The notes beneath the pieces are model-generated. The model was given only the letters and a program-made list of their open reading frames with translations, had not been told where the DNA came from and did no database searches. Of a DNA stretch of 64,000 nt, positions 44,626-56,164 are shown in pieces; position 1 is the first letter of the stretch; every line of letters starts with the position of its first letter. Both the position numbers and the translations under genes were made by a program. Source of the stretch: Winogradskyella vidalii (lineage in GTDB: Bacteria; Bacteroidota; Bacteroidia; Flavobacteriales; Flavobacteriaceae); assembly GCF_013403955.1 (NCBI RefSeq), contig NZ_JABFDG010000003.1, forward strand, positions 310,001 to 374,000, in the 5' to 3' direction.

Positions 44626-45549
44626 TTGAATAACAAAGCAAAATACACAGCGATGATTAAATCCGAAGCCAAACGCCTCGGATTTTTGTCTTGTGGTATT
44701 AGTAAAGCGGAATTTTTAGAAGCTGAAGCCCCACGATTAGAAACTTGGCTTAATAAGAACATGAATGGCGAAATGCGTTATATGGAAAACCATTTCGAAA
44801 AACGTTTAGATCCTACTTTACTTGTTGAAGGTTCAAAATCTGTAGTGTCTTTATTATTAAATTATTACCCTTCAGAAGTTCAAAAAGAGGACACTTACAA
44901 GTTATCTAAATATGCTTATGGCAATGATTATCATCATGTCATAAAACACAAACTAAAATCACTATTATATTTTATTCAAGATGAAATAGGTGAGGTTGGT
45001 GGACGTGCATTTGTAGATTCAGCGCCAGTTTTAGATAAAGCTTGGGCAGCAAAATCGGGTTTAGGTTGGATAGGAAAACACGCTAATTTATTAACGCAAA
45101 AAGTCGGCTCCTTTTATTTTATTGCTGAATTAATAATTGATTTAGAACTGGACTACGATATGCCAGTTACTGATCATTGCGGTACATGCACAGCCTGTAT
45201 AGATGCTTGTCCTACAGAAGCCATTACCCAACCTTATGTGGTAGATGGTAGTAAATGCATTTCTTATTTTACTATAGAATTAAAAGAAAATATACCCACC
45301 GAATTTAAAGGCCAATTTGACGATTGGATGTTTGGCTGCGATATTTGCCAAGACGTTTGCCCTTGGAATCGCTTTTCAAAACCACATAATGAACCTTTGT
45401 TTAATCCACATCCCGAGTTATTAGATATGACCAAAAAAGATTGGGAGGAAATAACAGAAGATACCTTTAAGAAAGTGTTTCAGAAATCGGCAGTGAAGCG
45501 GACAAAGTTTTCTGGTTTGGAACGGAATATTAAATTTTTAAAAGGTTAG
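44626..45549 (+). CDS. queG: Epoxyqueuosine reductase QueG
   Basis: A 307-residue cobalamin- and Fe-S-dependent enzyme that makes the last step of tRNA queuosine synthesis. The two 4Fe-4S motifs are [16 protein letters not shown] and [11 protein letters not shown]. The N-terminal half includes [20 protein letters not shown] and [17 protein letters not shown]. The frame starts at TTG 44626. An ATG at 44653 would remove nine residues (NNKAKYTAM), which look family-typical, so TTG is preferred. It follows the P450 gene and precedes maeB. Confidence 0.94.
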   Translation: MNNKAKYTAMIKSEAKRLGFLSCGISKAEFLEAEAPRLETWLNKNMNGEMRYMENHFEKRLDPTLLVEGSKSVVSLLLNYYPSEVQKEDTYKLSKYAYGNDYHHVIKHKLKSLLYFIQDEIGEVGGRAFVDSAPVLDKAWAAKSGLGWIGKHANLLTQKVGSFYFIAELIIDLELDYDMPVTDHCGTCTACIDACPTEAITQPYVVDGSKCISYFTIELKENIPTEFKGQFDDWMFGCDICQDVCPWNRFSKPHNEPLFNPHPELLDMTKKDWEEITEDTFKKVFQKSAVKRTKFSGLERNIKFLKG

Positions 45550-45658
45550 GTTTTACTTATAAAACTTAAAGCGCCTCCTATAAAAGATTATTGATTTTAA
45601 AAATAGATGACCACCCTTTTTTAAGCGTATTAGGATGAATACTCAACATTCAAATGCT

Positions 45659-45666
45659 TATATTTG
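45659..45666 (+). promoter_or_regulatory. -7 box upstream of maeB
   Basis: TATATTTG, 21 bases before the maeB ATG. No clear -33 TTG. Confidence 0.5.
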
Positions 45667-45687
45667 TAGCTTAATTCTTTTCAAGAT

Positions 45688-47985
45688 ATGAGTAAGCAAA
45701 GTAAACGTTTAGAGGCTCTAGTGTATCATGCTAAACCAACTCCAGGAAAAATAAAAGTAGTACCGACAAAAAAGTATGCTACCCAGCGCGATTTATCATT
45801 AGCTTACTCACCTGGTGTAGCTGAACCTTGCTTAGAAATCGAAAAGGATGTTAATAATGTTTATAAATATACAGCTAAAGGAAATTTAGTAGCTGTTATT
45901 TCAAACGGAACAGCTGTTTTAGGTTTAGGAAATATCGGACCAGAAGCTTCTAAGCCTGTGATGGAAGGTAAAGGTTTGCTATTTAAGATTTTTGCAGATA
46001 TTGATGTATTTGATATTGAAGTTGATACTGAGGATGTCGAAGCTTTTATTGCAACGGTGAAGAATATAGCGCCAACTTTTGGAGGGATAAACCTCGAAGA
46101 TATCAAAGCACCTGAAGCCTTTGAGATTGAACGTCGTTTAAAGGAAGAATTAGATATTCCGGTGATGCACGATGATCAACATGGTACCGCAATAATATCC
46201 GCAGCAGCTTTATTGAACGCTTTAGAAATCGCAGAAAAAAATATTGAAGAAGCTAAAATTGTGGTAAGTGGTGCTGGCGCAGCAGCAATTTCTTGTACAC
46301 GATTATACCAAGCTTTTGGTGCTCGCCGTGAAAATATTGTGATGCTAGACAGTAAAGGTGTGATTAGAGATGATAGAGATAATTTAACACCTCAAAAAGC
46401 AGAGTTTGCTACACATCGTAAAATACATACGTTAACTGAAGCAATGCAAGATGCCGATGTTTTTATCGGTTTATCACAGCCTAATATAGTAACGCCAGAG
46501 ATGTTAATTTCTATGAATGCAAACCCTATTGTGTTTGCTATGGCAAATCCTGTTGCCGAAATAGATTATCAACTCGCTAAAAATACAAGGGAAGATATTA
46601 TTATGGCTACGGGCCGCAGTGATTATCCTAATCAAGTTAATAATGTACTCGGATTTCCATTTATTTTTAGAGGCGCGTTAGATGTTAGAGCGACAAAAAT
46701 TAACGAAGCTATGAAAATGGCAGCCGTTAAAGCCTTATCTAATTTAGCTAAAGAATCCGTACCTGAACAAGTTAATATTGCCTATTCTGAAACAAAATTA
46801 ACGTTCGGAAGGGACTATATTATTCCAAAACCTTTTGATCCAAGACTTATCTCAGAAGTCCCACCTGCTGTAGCAAAAGCAGCTATGGAAAGTGGTGTGG
46901 CTAAAGAACCAATAGAAGATTGGGACCGTTATAAAAACTCGTTATTAGAACGTTTAGGGTCAGATAATAAGTTGGTTCGTATGTTGTTAGAACGTGCAAA
47001 AACGAATCCAAAACGTGTTGTTTTTGCAGAAGCTGATCAGCTCGATGTGGTTAAAGCAGCTCAAATAGTATATGATGAAGGCATTGCTTATCCTATTTTA
47101 TTGGGTAGAAAAGAGGTTATAGCTTCACTGATGAAAGAGATTGAATTTGATGCTGATGTTCTTATTATTGATCCTAAATCAGATGAGGAAACAGACCGAA
47201 AAAATCGTTATGCTAAAGTTTATTGGGATAAATGTAAGCGCGAAGGTGTCACACTTTATTCATCTCAAAAGAAAATGAGAGAGCGTAATTATTTTGCCGC
47301 AATGATGGTAAATGTTGGTGATGCAGATGCGCTTATTACGGGCTATTCTCGTAGTTATCCATCGGTAGTAAGACCAATGTTAAAGTTAATTGGTATGGCA
47401 GAAGGCGTTAACAGAGTTGCAACCACTAACTTAATGATGACGCAACGTGGACCTATGTTTTTAAGTGATACAGCAATAAATATCAATCCTACGGCCAAGG
47501 ATTTAGCTAAAATTGCACGTATGACTTCTAAAGTGTCTAAAATGTTTGGTATTGAGCCTGTTACTGCAATGATTTCGTATTCTAACTTTGGTTCTTCAGA
47601 TCATCCTAATTCAGAAAAAGTAAGAGAAGCTGTAGCTCAATTACATAAGGCTTATCCAGATATGGTAGTCGATGGTGAAATTCAGAGTGATTTTGCATTA
47701 AATTCAAAAATGCTTCAAGACATATTTCCATTTTCAAAATTAGCAGGTCGAAAAGTTAATACGCTTATTTTTCCAAATATAGAAGCTGCTAATATTACCT
47801 ATAAATTGTTGAAGGAATTAAATAAATCAGATTCAATTGGTCCAATAATGATGGGAATGCGTAAACCTGTGCATATCCTACAATTGGGGTCTAGTGTAGA
47901 TGAAATTGTAAATATGACCGCAATTGCCGTTATAGATGCTCAAGAATGTGAAAAACGAGAACGTAAAATTGAAGCCAGAGGTTAG
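45688..47985 (+). CDS. maeB: NADP-dependent malic enzyme with phosphotransacetylase-like C-terminal domain
   Basis: A 765-residue protein. The malic domain (about 1-400) decarboxylates malate to pyruvate with NADP. The motifs SPGVAEPCLEI, GLGNIGPEASKPVMEGK and DIKAPEAFEIER are visible, followed by HDDQHGTAIISAAALLNAL. An NAD(P)-binding VVSGAGAAAISC follows. Residues about 420-765 form a phosphotransacetylase-like domain, which in other MaeB proteins is regulatory rather than catalytic. It is a full-length MaeB, monocistronic, linking the TCA cycle to pyruvate and NADPH supply. Confidence 0.95.
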   Translation: MSKQSKRLEALVYHAKPTPGKIKVVPTKKYATQRDLSLAYSPGVAEPCLEIEKDVNNVYKYTAKGNLVAVISNGTAVLGLGNIGPEASKPVMEGKGLLFKIFADIDVFDIEVDTEDVEAFIATVKNIAPTFGGINLEDIKAPEAFEIERRLKEELDIPVMHDDQHGTAIISAAALLNALEIAEKNIEEAKIVVSGAGAAAISCTRLYQAFGARRENIVMLDSKGVIRDDRDNLTPQKAEFATHRKIHTLTEAMQDADVFIGLSQPNIVTPEMLISMNANPIVFAMANPVAEIDYQLAKNTREDIIMATGRSDYPNQVNNVLGFPFIFRGALDVRATKINEAMKMAAVKALSNLAKESVPEQVNIAYSETKLTFGRDYIIPKPFDPRLISEVPPAVAKAAMESGVAKEPIEDWDRYKNSLLERLGSDNKLVRMLLERAKTNPKRVVFAEADQLDVVKAAQIVYDEGIAYPILLGRKEVIASLMKEIEFDADVLIIDPKSDEETDRKNRYAKVYWDKCKREGVTLYSSQKKMRERNYFAAMMVNVGDADALITGYSRSYPSVVRPMLKLIGMAEGVNRVATTNLMMTQRGPMFLSDTAININPTAKDLAKIARMTSKVSKMFGIEPVTAMISYSNFGSSDHPNSEKVREAVAQLHKAYPDMVVDGEIQSDFALNSKMLQDIFPFSKLAGRKVNTLIFPNIEAANITYKLLKELNKSDSIGPIMMGMRKPVHILQLGSSVDEIVNMTAIAVIDAQECEKRERKIEARG

Positions 47986-48251
47986 ATGTGAGAGATGAGA
48001 AGTTAGAGGGTTAATTTGAAAAATGTTAGATTAAATCAGATATACAGTTTTAATTTGTCTTCGACAAACTTCCTCGAAATCTCAGTCTGGTTTTTTCTAA
48101 AAATTCCAGAAATTACCCGTGTAATCCGTTCTGATGACTTCAAGAAATAATTCATTCCGTTTCCAATAACAGAATCGCTATTAAATTAAACATATTACTA
48201 AAACCAAGTTTCATAGTGCTGATTGAAACCCTTAAATGAAAATAATTTTAC

Positions 48252-48259
48252 TACATTTG
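48252..48259 (+). promoter_or_regulatory. -7 box upstream of ruvA
   Basis: TACATTTG, 23 bases before the ruvA ATG. The preceding 47986-48250 region holds no recognisable gene or clear repeat. Confidence 0.5.
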
Positions 48260-48282
48260 GTTTTTTAACTTTTCTTTAATAA

Positions 48283-48864
48283 ATGATTACACATATAGAG
48301 GGCAAACTTGTAGAAAAGAACCCGACTGATATTGTTATAGATTGCAATGGCGTTGGATATTTTATTAATATCTCATTACACACATTTTCTCAAATTCCAG
48401 ATAAAGAACATCTCAAACTTTATACTTTTCTTCAGGTTCGTGAAGATTCACATAGTCTTTATGGATTTTCAACAAAAACAGAACGTGAAATATTTAAATT
48501 ATTAATTTCTGTTAGTGGTATTGGTGCTAATACAGCACGTACCATGTTGTCTTCTCTTACACCAGAGCAAGTAAAGGAAGGAATAGCAGGTGAAGATGTT
48601 GCTTTAATTCAAAGTGTTAAAGGAATAGGTATCAAAACTGCCCAGCGTGTTATTATTGACTTAAAGGATAAAGTGTTAAAAGTGTATGGTATTGATGAAC
48701 TTTCTTTAATACCAAACAATACGCACAAAAATGAAGCGTTATCTGCTTTAGATGTTTTAGGATTTAATAAAAAACAGTCTGAAAAAGTGGTCGATAAAAT
48801 TTTAAAAGTCCAACCAGAAGCCCAAGTGGAGCAAATTATTAAAGAAGCTCTAAAAAACTTATAA
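48283..48864 (+). CDS. ruvA: Holliday junction DNA helicase subunit RuvA
   Basis: A 193-residue protein that binds the four-way junction and recruits RuvB. Domain I is an OB-fold (MITHIEGKLVEKNPTDIVID). The helix-hairpin-helix domain II includes LISVSGIGANTARTMLSSLT and VKGIGIKTAQRVIIDLKD. Domain III (about 145-193) ends QVEQIIKEALKNL and contacts RuvB. It is 5 bases before sprA, so the two are probably co-transcribed, a synteny common in Flavobacteriia. Confidence 0.96.
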   Translation: MITHIEGKLVEKNPTDIVIDCNGVGYFINISLHTFSQIPDKEHLKLYTFLQVREDSHSLYGFSTKTEREIFKLLISVSGIGANTARTMLSSLTPEQVKEGIAGEDVALIQSVKGIGIKTAQRVIIDLKDKVLKVYGIDELSLIPNNTHKNEALSALDVLGFNKKQSEKVVDKILKVQPEAQVEQIIKEALKNL

Positions 48865-48869
48865 TCCAA

Positions 48870-51800
48870 TTGAATACTACTAGTCATAACCAACGCTTAT
48901 CCAATTGTTTTTACTGCATATTAGCTTTTGTAATGCTAATGAGCAACCCGCTTATTGCACAAGAAACAGAAACAGAACAAGATTCAACCAGTACTAGCTT
49001 TGCAATGGGCAAACTCAATATGCCTAACCCAACTAGTATTGTTTCAAAATATACGTACGATCCTATACTTGATCGTTATATATACACCGAAAAAATAGGC
49101 AATTTTAATATTAATTACCCTTTAATTCTTACGCCTGAAGAATTTCAAGAATTAGTACTTCAAGAAAAATTAAAAGAATATTACAAGAAAATGGCTGATG
49201 CTGCAGCCGGACAAAAAGAAGGTTCAGAAGAAGATCAGAAGAATTTATTGCCAGAGTTTTATGTCAATTCAGGATTATTTGAAACTATTTTTGGTGGAAA
49301 TACTATAAATGTAGTACCTCAAGGTTCAGTAGAAGTAGATTTAGGGGTGTTGTTTTCTAAGCAAGACAATCCCAATACTTCCCCTAGAAATAGAACGAAT
49401 TTTACCTTCGATTTTGATCAGCGAATTAGTTTAAGTTTATTAGGTAAAGTAGGAACACGTCTGCAAGTTACCGCTAATTACGATACAGAAGCCACTTTCG
49501 ATTTTCAACAGGTTGTAAAATTAGAATATACACCAACTGAAGACGATATAATACGTAAGATTGAAGTGGGTAACGTAAGCATGCCATTAAATAGTTCTTT
49601 AATCACAGGAGCGCAAAGTCTTTTTGGTGTAAAAACTGAATTGCAATTTGGTAAAACAAGAGTAACAGCTGTGTTTTCTGAACAGCAATCACAGTCGACT
49701 TCAGTAGTAGCTGAAGGCGGAGGAACTGTTGATGAATTTGAGTTTTATGCCAGAGACTATGATGAAAACAGACACTTTTTCTTAGCACATTATTTTAGAG
49801 AGACTTATGATAAAGCGTTACTGCAATATCCTTGGATAGATAACCAAGGTCTTCAGATCACTAGAGTAGAGGTATGGGTAACTAATACAAATAATCAAAC
49901 TGAAAACGTTAGAAATATTGTTGCTTTTCAAGATTTAGGAGAGTCTTCAATAGAGAATATTGGACTTACGTCTTATCCCCCCAATTTTGTTAATAATCCT
50001 GGAGCAAGACCAAATAATGAAAACAATGAGTTTGACCCCACTAATATTGGCGGTCCTGGGTCGTTTTTAACCGATGCCGTTAGAAATATTACCAATGTTG
50101 AGTCTGGTGTAAATACAGTGAATGTTAATGAAGGTTTTGATTATGGTAAGTTAGAATCGGCACGAAAATTAACGCAGAATCAGGAGTATGTTTTAAATGA
50201 AGAGTTAGGGTATATTTCCTTAAATCAGCGCTTACAAAATGACGAAGTATTAGCCGTAGCATTTCAATACACTATTGGAGGTCAGGTGTATCAAGTTGGT
50301 GAGTTTGCCAATGATGGTGTAGAAGCAACAACTGTAGATAATAGTTCGGGTAATGAAGTGATAAATAATCAAAGCTTAATCCTTAAAATGCTGAAAAGCA
50401 CGGTGACTTCTGTCGATCAGCCGATTTGGGATTTAATGATGAAAAATATTTATGATACGGGGGCGTATCAACTTAGCGAAGAAGATTTTGTACTTAATAT
50501 TTTTTATAATGAATCTTCTGCCTCAAACTATATTAACCCAGTTGAAGGTACAGCGTTTCCATTATATGATAATAATACGCCTTTTGATAATGGTGATGAT
50601 GCTGTAATTTCAGAAACGCCGTTAATTAGGTTATTTCATTTAGATAAGCTAAACTCAAATAATGACCCACAAGAAGGTGGTGATGGTTTCTTTGATTATG
50701 TAGAAGGACAAACGGTTTTATCTCAAAACGGAAAAATTATTTTTACCAAAACACAACCTTTTGGTAGTTATTTATTTGATGTATTAGACGATCCAGATAA
50801 TCCAGGAAATTATGATGCTGCAACATACACCAATCCCAATCAAGAAAAATATGTGTATGATTTATTATATAAATCAACTAAAACGGCTGCTTTAGATGAA
50901 TCTGAAAAGAATAAATTCTTAATAAAAGGTCGTTTTACAAGTAGTGGTGGTGATAGTGGGATTCCTATTGGTGCGTTTAATGTGCCTAGAGGTTCTGTTA
51001 CAGTGACCGCTGGCGGAAGACAGCTAGTAGAGGGTATTGATTATACGGTGAATTATCAGTTAGGTCGTGTAGAAATTTTAGACGAAGCCTTAAAAGCATC
51101 TAATACGCCTATTAATGTTTCTGTAGAAAATAATGCGGTATTTGGTCAGCAAACCAAACGTTTTACAGGCATTAATGTAGAACATCAATTTAACGAGAAT
51201 TTTGTGTTAGGGGGAACCTTGTTAAACCTAAACGAACGGCCAATTACACAAAAAGCAAATTATAACTCCGAACCTATTAATAATACCATTTTTGGTTTTA
51301 ATGGAAATTACTCTACCGAAGTTCCATTTTTAACTCGAATGGTAAATAAATTACCAAATATAGATACTGATGTACCATCTAATCTTTCTATAAGAGGTGA
51401 GTTTGCTTACTTATTACCAGGTGCCTCAAGTGGTGCTGATTTTAATGGCGAAGCAACGGCTTATATCGATGATTTTGAAGGTAGCCAAGGCGCTATTGAT
51501 TTATTAAGTCCTTTGTCTTGGTCCTTATCTAGTAGACCGCTCACAGTTAATGGTGTGGACGAAAATAACGCTGTTAATAATCCTGGAATAGAAAACGGTT
51601 ATGGAAGAGCGCTTTTAAACTGGTATACTATTGACCCTATATTTTATAGTAGTCAACGTCCTGATGGTATTACAGATGATGATATTTCTGATTTATATAC
51701 GAGACGTGTTTTTATAGATGAAATTTTTAGGCAAGATATAGCACAGGGACAAACCTCTGTTATCAATACTTTAGATTTAGCGTATTACCCTAGAGAGCGT

Positions 51801-54800
51801 GGTCCTTACAATTTTGATCCTGCAGCAGCAAATGGAGCCGATTTAAACCCTAACACAAGTTGGGCTGGTATAATGAGGTCGATAACATCTACCGATTTTG
51901 AGCAAGCAAACGTAGAGTATATTGAATTTTGGGTACAAGATCCTTTTTTAGATTCGTCTACGAATACCGGTGGGAAATTATTTATTAACCTTGGTAATAT
52001 CTCTGAAGATATTATTAAAGATGGTAAAAAACAATATGAAAACGGTTTGCCTGACGATGGAGATATATCTATGCTAGATCCTACTGAATTTGGAACTGTT
52101 GTACCACAAAACCAATCTCTGATTTATACGTTTGCGACTACTGGAGCTGACAGAGCCAACCAAGATGTCGGTTTAGACGGTTATAATGACTTTGAAGAAA
52201 TTAATAGGTTTGGGGCAGAGTTTGGTGAGGATCCATCAAACGATAATTACAGTTATTATCTAAATACAACTGGTAATATCTTTGACCGTTATAAAAAATA
52301 CAATGGTACTGAAGGTAATACCCCAGATACCTTTACAGATACCAACCGTGGTTCTACAACGCAACCAGATGTTGAGGATATCAATAGAGATAACACCATG
52401 AATACTATTGATAGCTATTTTGAATATGAAATAGATATTACGCCTACAAGTTTAAATATCAGTAACCCTTTAATTAACGATATAAAAGAGGATGTTCAGG
52501 TAACGTTACCTAATGGCGATGTTAGAGACGATGTAAAATGGTATCAGTTTAGAATTCCTATCGATGAAGAAACCCAGCGTGTTGGTGGAATAACCGATAT
52601 TCGCTCGGTACGTTTTGCTCGTATGTATGTGTCCGATTTTACCGAAAATACAGTGATGCGTTTTGCCTCTTTAGACTTAGTGCGTAGCGATTGGAGACGT
52701 TATACCTTAGATTTAGATAATGATGATACTAATAACAGCCCCAATGCAGAATTTAATGTTGGTGTTGTAGGTGTTGAAGATAATCCAGATTACGAAACAC
52801 CACCAGGAGTAGAACAAGAGGAGCTTAATAATAACAACAGTATAATTAGACAGAATGAACAGTCTTTAGTTTTACAAGCTTGTGATTTACGATCTACAGA
52901 TTCTAAAGGTGTTACTAAAAACATCGATTTAGACATGCGTCAGTATAAAAAACTGCGGATGTTTATGCATGCAGAAGCTCAAGAAGGTTCAACCCTACAA
53001 GCTGGTGAAATGATTGGTTTTATAAGAATGGGTAATGACTTCACAGAGAACTACTACCAAATAGAATTGCCTTTATTACCAAGTGCTGATGCGGAAGGTA
53101 CAGACAGTGAAAGAGTATGGCCAGATCAAAACGAAATTAATATTCCTCTAGAGTTTTTACAAACGATTAAATCCTTAGGTATTTCTAATGGATCGTTGTC
53201 AGCAGAAGACCCTACATTTTATAATGTAGTTGATGGGGTGTTAGATGAAGAAGGATTTACAAACCCTAATGATGTGCCTTATGAAATGGATTCAGGGCTT
53301 AAGCAACAACGTATTGCTATTAAAGGAAATCCAAATTTTGGTGATATTAGGGTGTTGATGATTGGTATTAAAAATTCGGGAATTACAGGAATGAATTCTT
53401 GTGGGGAATTCTGGTTTAACGAATTGAGAATGTCAGATATGGATAACGAAGGCGGTTGGGCTGCAGTAGTAAGTATGGATACTCAAATTGCAGATTTCGC
53501 TAATATCAGTGCTACAGGAAGTCAAAGTACTGTTGGTTTTGGTGGAATAGAACAAGGACCAAGTGAGCGTAGTTTAGAAGATGTAAAGCAATATGATGTT
53601 GTTACTAATGTGCAATTAGGGCAATTATTACCTGAAAAATGGGGCGTACAGCTTCCGTTTAATTATGCACAAAGTGAAGAGCTCATTACGCCTAAGTACG
53701 ATCAATATTATAACGATTTAACGTTACAATCACGATTAGATGCTGCAGAATCTGATGCAGAAGAGGATCAAATAAGAGAACAATCAGAAGATTATACTAA
53801 GCGCCAAAGTATAAATTTTATTGGTGTAAGAAAGCAAAAAACGGACGACTCTAAAAAGCGTGTTTATGATGTAGAAAATTTAACCTTTAATTATTCTTAC
53901 AATAAGGTAGAACATCGCGATTTTGAAATTGAAAATTCTCTAGATCAAACCATTAGAGCAGGTGCTAATTACAATTATGCTTTTGAACCTTTAAAGATTG
54001 AACCTTTCAAAGAAAACGATTCACTCTTTGCGAGTAAACATTGGAAGATTTTGAAAGATTTTAATCTTAATTTATTACCCTCTAGTTTTTCAATTAATTC
54101 TGATATCAATAGACAATTCAGTAAACAAAAATTTAGAGAAGTAGAATTAGAAGGCGATAATATTGGCATTCAAGAGTTGTTTAGAAGAGATTACACCTTC
54201 GATTTTCAATACAATATTAATTACAATTTAACAGATGCACTGAGTCTTAATTTTATGGCATCTAATAGTAATATTGTTCGTAATTATTTTGTAGACGATC
54301 GTATTAATGGAACTCAAGATGCAGAGCTAAATGTTTGGGACGGGTTCTTTGATTTTGGAGATCCTAATTATCAAACCCAAGAACTTCAGGTTAACTACGA
54401 ATTGCCTTTATATAAAATACCGGCTTTAAGTTTCTTAAGAGCAACTTATGCTTATAACGGTGCTTTTCAATGGCAAAAAGGATCGGATTTAAATACGGGA
54501 TTACAAGTAGAAGATCCAGATAATCCAGGGGTTTATGAAACTTATAATTTAGGTAATTCGATTCAGAATTCTAATACGCATAACATCAATTCTACTCTTA
54601 ATATGGAAACGTTATACCAGACTTTAGGTTTGGTTAAAAAAGGAAAACAAACACGAGGTAGATCAAGACAAAGAAGTGCGCCAGTAACAAGACGTTCAGC
54701 AACTCCAGATAGAGGAGGAGATAATGAAGATGATCCTAATAAGTTGAGTACAGGTGACAAAGCTTATAATACGTTGCTAGATGTTATAACCATGGTAAAA

Positions 54801-56162
54801 CGTGTTCAGTTTAATTACGGTGAAAATAATGGTACATACCTTCCAGGATATTTACAAACACCTGGTTTTGTAGGTACTTTAAAGCCTACTGTTGGTTATA
54901 CGTTTGGTAGTCAGAATGATATTAGGCAACTAGCAGCAAGTAATGGGTGGTTAACTATATATGATAGCTTTAGTGAACAATATACTGAAATAGAAAATAA
55001 GATATTGGATTACTCGGTTAATATAGAACCGATGAGAGATCTAAAATTAGACTTAACAGGAAACAGAATGTATGCTAATAATGTTTCTGAAAGTTTTATA
55101 GCTATAGATTCAGATGATGATGGTTTGAGTGATACCTATGAAGATTTAATTACTAACGCTTATGGTAACTTTAATATTTCAACCGTACTTATTAAAACAG
55201 CGTTTAGTAAAAGTGACGAAAGTCAATCGGCAACCTTTGAAGACTTTAGAGCCAATAGATTAGTTATAGCAAAGAGGCTTGCTTCAGAGTCAGGTATGGA
55301 TGTTAACGATGCAGATAACTTAGATGATGAAGGGTACCCAATTGGGTATGGAAAAAATAGCCAACGTGTATTGCTTCCAGCATTTTTGTCTGCTTATCAA
55401 GGATCCAATCCAGAGAGTGTAAATACGGGGGCATTTAGAGATATTCCACTTCCAAACTGGACGTTGAAGTATACAGGGTTAATGAGAATCCCTTGGTTTA
55501 AAAATACGTTTAAACGTTTTTCTATTCAACACGGTTATCGTTCTAGTTATACAATTAATCAGTTTAGAACTAATTTAAATTATGTGTCACCAGATTACGA
55601 TTACTTAGCCAGCGATCCAGAAAACGCAGACGCTATTGATCAAGCTGGAAATTTTAAAAATGAAACACTTTATAGTAATATTAACCTAGAAGAACAATTT
55701 AGTCCTCTAATTCGTTTAGATTTCGAAATGAAGAATTCTATCAAGGTTTTAGCTGAAATTAAGACAGACCGTACGCTATCACTTAGCTTTGATAATAATT
55801 TAATGACAGAAATTCAAGGTAAAGAGTATACGCTTGGTTTAGGTTATCGTTTTAAGGATTTAAGAATTAGATCTCAACTTGCAGGTCCTAAACAAATTAT
55901 TGTAAGTGATTTAAATATGCGTGCAGATGTTACTGTAAGAGATAATAAAACAATTATTAGATATTTAGATTTAGATAATAACCAAGTTACAGCAGGTCAA
56001 ACGATTTGGGGGCTTCAATATACCGCAGATTATGCCTTTAGTAAAAACCTAACGGGTATCTTCTATTTTGATTATACCTTCTCTGATTTTGCGATTTCAA
56101 CCTCATTCCCACAGACCTCTTTAAGATCCGGAATTACCTTGCGTTATAATTTTGGGAATTAA
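48870..56162 (+). CDS. sprA: Type IX secretion system outer-membrane translocon SprA/Sov
   Basis: A giant outer-membrane protein of 2430 residues. A signal peptide (LAFVMLMSNPLIAQ) follows a TTG start at 48870, the only initiator that keeps it. SprA-N-type domain features recur: FDQRISLSLLGKVGTRLQVT near 190, and FEGSQGAIDLLSPLSWSLSS near 870. Most of the remaining sequence is amphipathic strand, as expected for the 36-stranded barrel known from F. johnsoniae SprA. It exports proteins with type IX sorting domains, such as the PL6-type lyase at 17.2 kb, and is needed for gliding. It follows ruvA by 5 bases. Confidence 0.95.
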   Translation: MNTTSHNQRLSNCFYCILAFVMLMSNPLIAQETETEQDSTSTSFAMGKLNMPNPTSIVSKYTYDPILDRYIYTEKIGNFNINYPLILTPEEFQELVLQEKLKEYYKKMADAAAGQKEGSEEDQKNLLPEFYVNSGLFETIFGGNTINVVPQGSVEVDLGVLFSKQDNPNTSPRNRTNFTFDFDQRISLSLLGKVGTRLQVTANYDTEATFDFQQVVKLEYTPTEDDIIRKIEVGNVSMPLNSSLITGAQSLFGVKTELQFGKTRVTAVFSEQQSQSTSVVAEGGGTVDEFEFYARDYDENRHFFLAHYFRETYDKALLQYPWIDNQGLQITRVEVWVTNTNNQTENVRNIVAFQDLGESSIENIGLTSYPPNFVNNPGARPNNENNEFDPTNIGGPGSFLTDAVRNITNVESGVNTVNVNEGFDYGKLESARKLTQNQEYVLNEELGYISLNQRLQNDEVLAVAFQYTIGGQVYQVGEFANDGVEATTVDNSSGNEVINNQSLILKMLKSTVTSVDQPIWDLMMKNIYDTGAYQLSEEDFVLNIFYNESSASNYINPVEGTAFPLYDNNTPFDNGDDAVISETPLIRLFHLDKLNSNNDPQEGGDGFFDYVEGQTVLSQNGKIIFTKTQPFGSYLFDVLDDPDNPGNYDAATYTNPNQEKYVYDLLYKSTKTAALDESEKNKFLIKGRFTSSGGDSGIPIGAFNVPRGSVTVTAGGRQLVEGIDYTVNYQLGRVEILDEALKASNTPINVSVENNAVFGQQTKRFTGINVEHQFNENFVLGGTLLNLNERPITQKANYNSEPINNTIFGFNGNYSTEVPFLTRMVNKLPNIDTDVPSNLSIRGEFAYLLPGASSGADFNGEATAYIDDFEGSQGAIDLLSPLSWSLSSRPLTVNGVDENNAVNNPGIENGYGRALLNWYTIDPIFYSSQRPDGITDDDISDLYTRRVFIDEIFRQDIAQGQTSVINTLDLAYYPRERGPYNFDPAAANGADLNPNTSWAGIMRSITSTDFEQANVEYIEFWVQDPFLDSSTNTGGKLFINLGNISEDIIKDGKKQYENGLPDDGDISMLDPTEFGTVVPQNQSLIYTFATTGADRANQDVGLDGYNDFEEINRFGAEFGEDPSNDNYSYYLNTTGNIFDRYKKYNGTEGNTPDTFTDTNRGSTTQPDVEDINRDNTMNTIDSYFEYEIDITPTSLNISNPLINDIKEDVQVTLPNGDVRDDVKWYQFRIPIDEETQRVGGITDIRSVRFARMYVSDFTENTVMRFASLDLVRSDWRRYTLDLDNDDTNNSPNAEFNVGVVGVEDNPDYETPPGVEQEELNNNNSIIRQNEQSLVLQACDLRSTDSKGVTKNIDLDMRQYKKLRMFMHAEAQEGSTLQAGEMIGFIRMGNDFTENYYQIELPLLPSADAEGTDSERVWPDQNEINIPLEFLQTIKSLGISNGSLSAEDPTFYNVVDGVLDEEGFTNPNDVPYEMDSGLKQQRIAIKGNPNFGDIRVLMIGIKNSGITGMNSCGEFWFNELRMSDMDNEGGWAAVVSMDTQIADFANISATGSQSTVGFGGIEQGPSERSLEDVKQYDVVTNVQLGQLLPEKWGVQLPFNYAQSEELITPKYDQYYNDLTLQSRLDAAESDAEEDQIREQSEDYTKRQSINFIGVRKQKTDDSKKRVYDVENLTFNYSYNKVEHRDFEIENSLDQTIRAGANYNYAFEPLKIEPFKENDSLFASKHWKILKDFNLNLLPSSFSINSDINRQFSKQKFREVELEGDNIGIQELFRRDYTFDFQYNINYNLTDALSLNFMASNSNIVRNYFVDDRINGTQDAELNVWDGFFDFGDPNYQTQELQVNYELPLYKIPALSFLRATYAYNGAFQWQKGSDLNTGLQVEDPDNPGVYETYNLGNSIQNSNTHNINSTLNMETLYQTLGLVKKGKQTRGRSRQRSAPVTRRSATPDRGGDNEDDPNKLSTGDKAYNTLLDVITMVKRVQFNYGENNGTYLPGYLQTPGFVGTLKPTVGYTFGSQNDIRQLAASNGWLTIYDSFSEQYTEIENKILDYSVNIEPMRDLKLDLTGNRMYANNVSESFIAIDSDDDGLSDTYEDLITNAYGNFNISTVLIKTAFSKSDESQSATFEDFRANRLVIAKRLASESGMDVNDADNLDDEGYPIGYGKNSQRVLLPAFLSAYQGSNPESVNTGAFRDIPLPNWTLKYTGLMRIPWFKNTFKRFSIQHGYRSSYTINQFRTNLNYVSPDYDYLASDPENADAIDQAGNFKNETLYSNINLEEQFSPLIRLDFEMKNSIKVLAEIKTDRTLSLSFDNNLMTEIQGKEYTLGLGYRFKDLRIRSQLAGPKQIIVSDLNMRADVTVRDNKTIIRYLDLDNNQVTAGQTIWGLQYTADYAFSKNLTGIFYFDYTFSDFAISTSFPQTSLRSGITLRYNFGN

Positions 56163-56164
56163 GC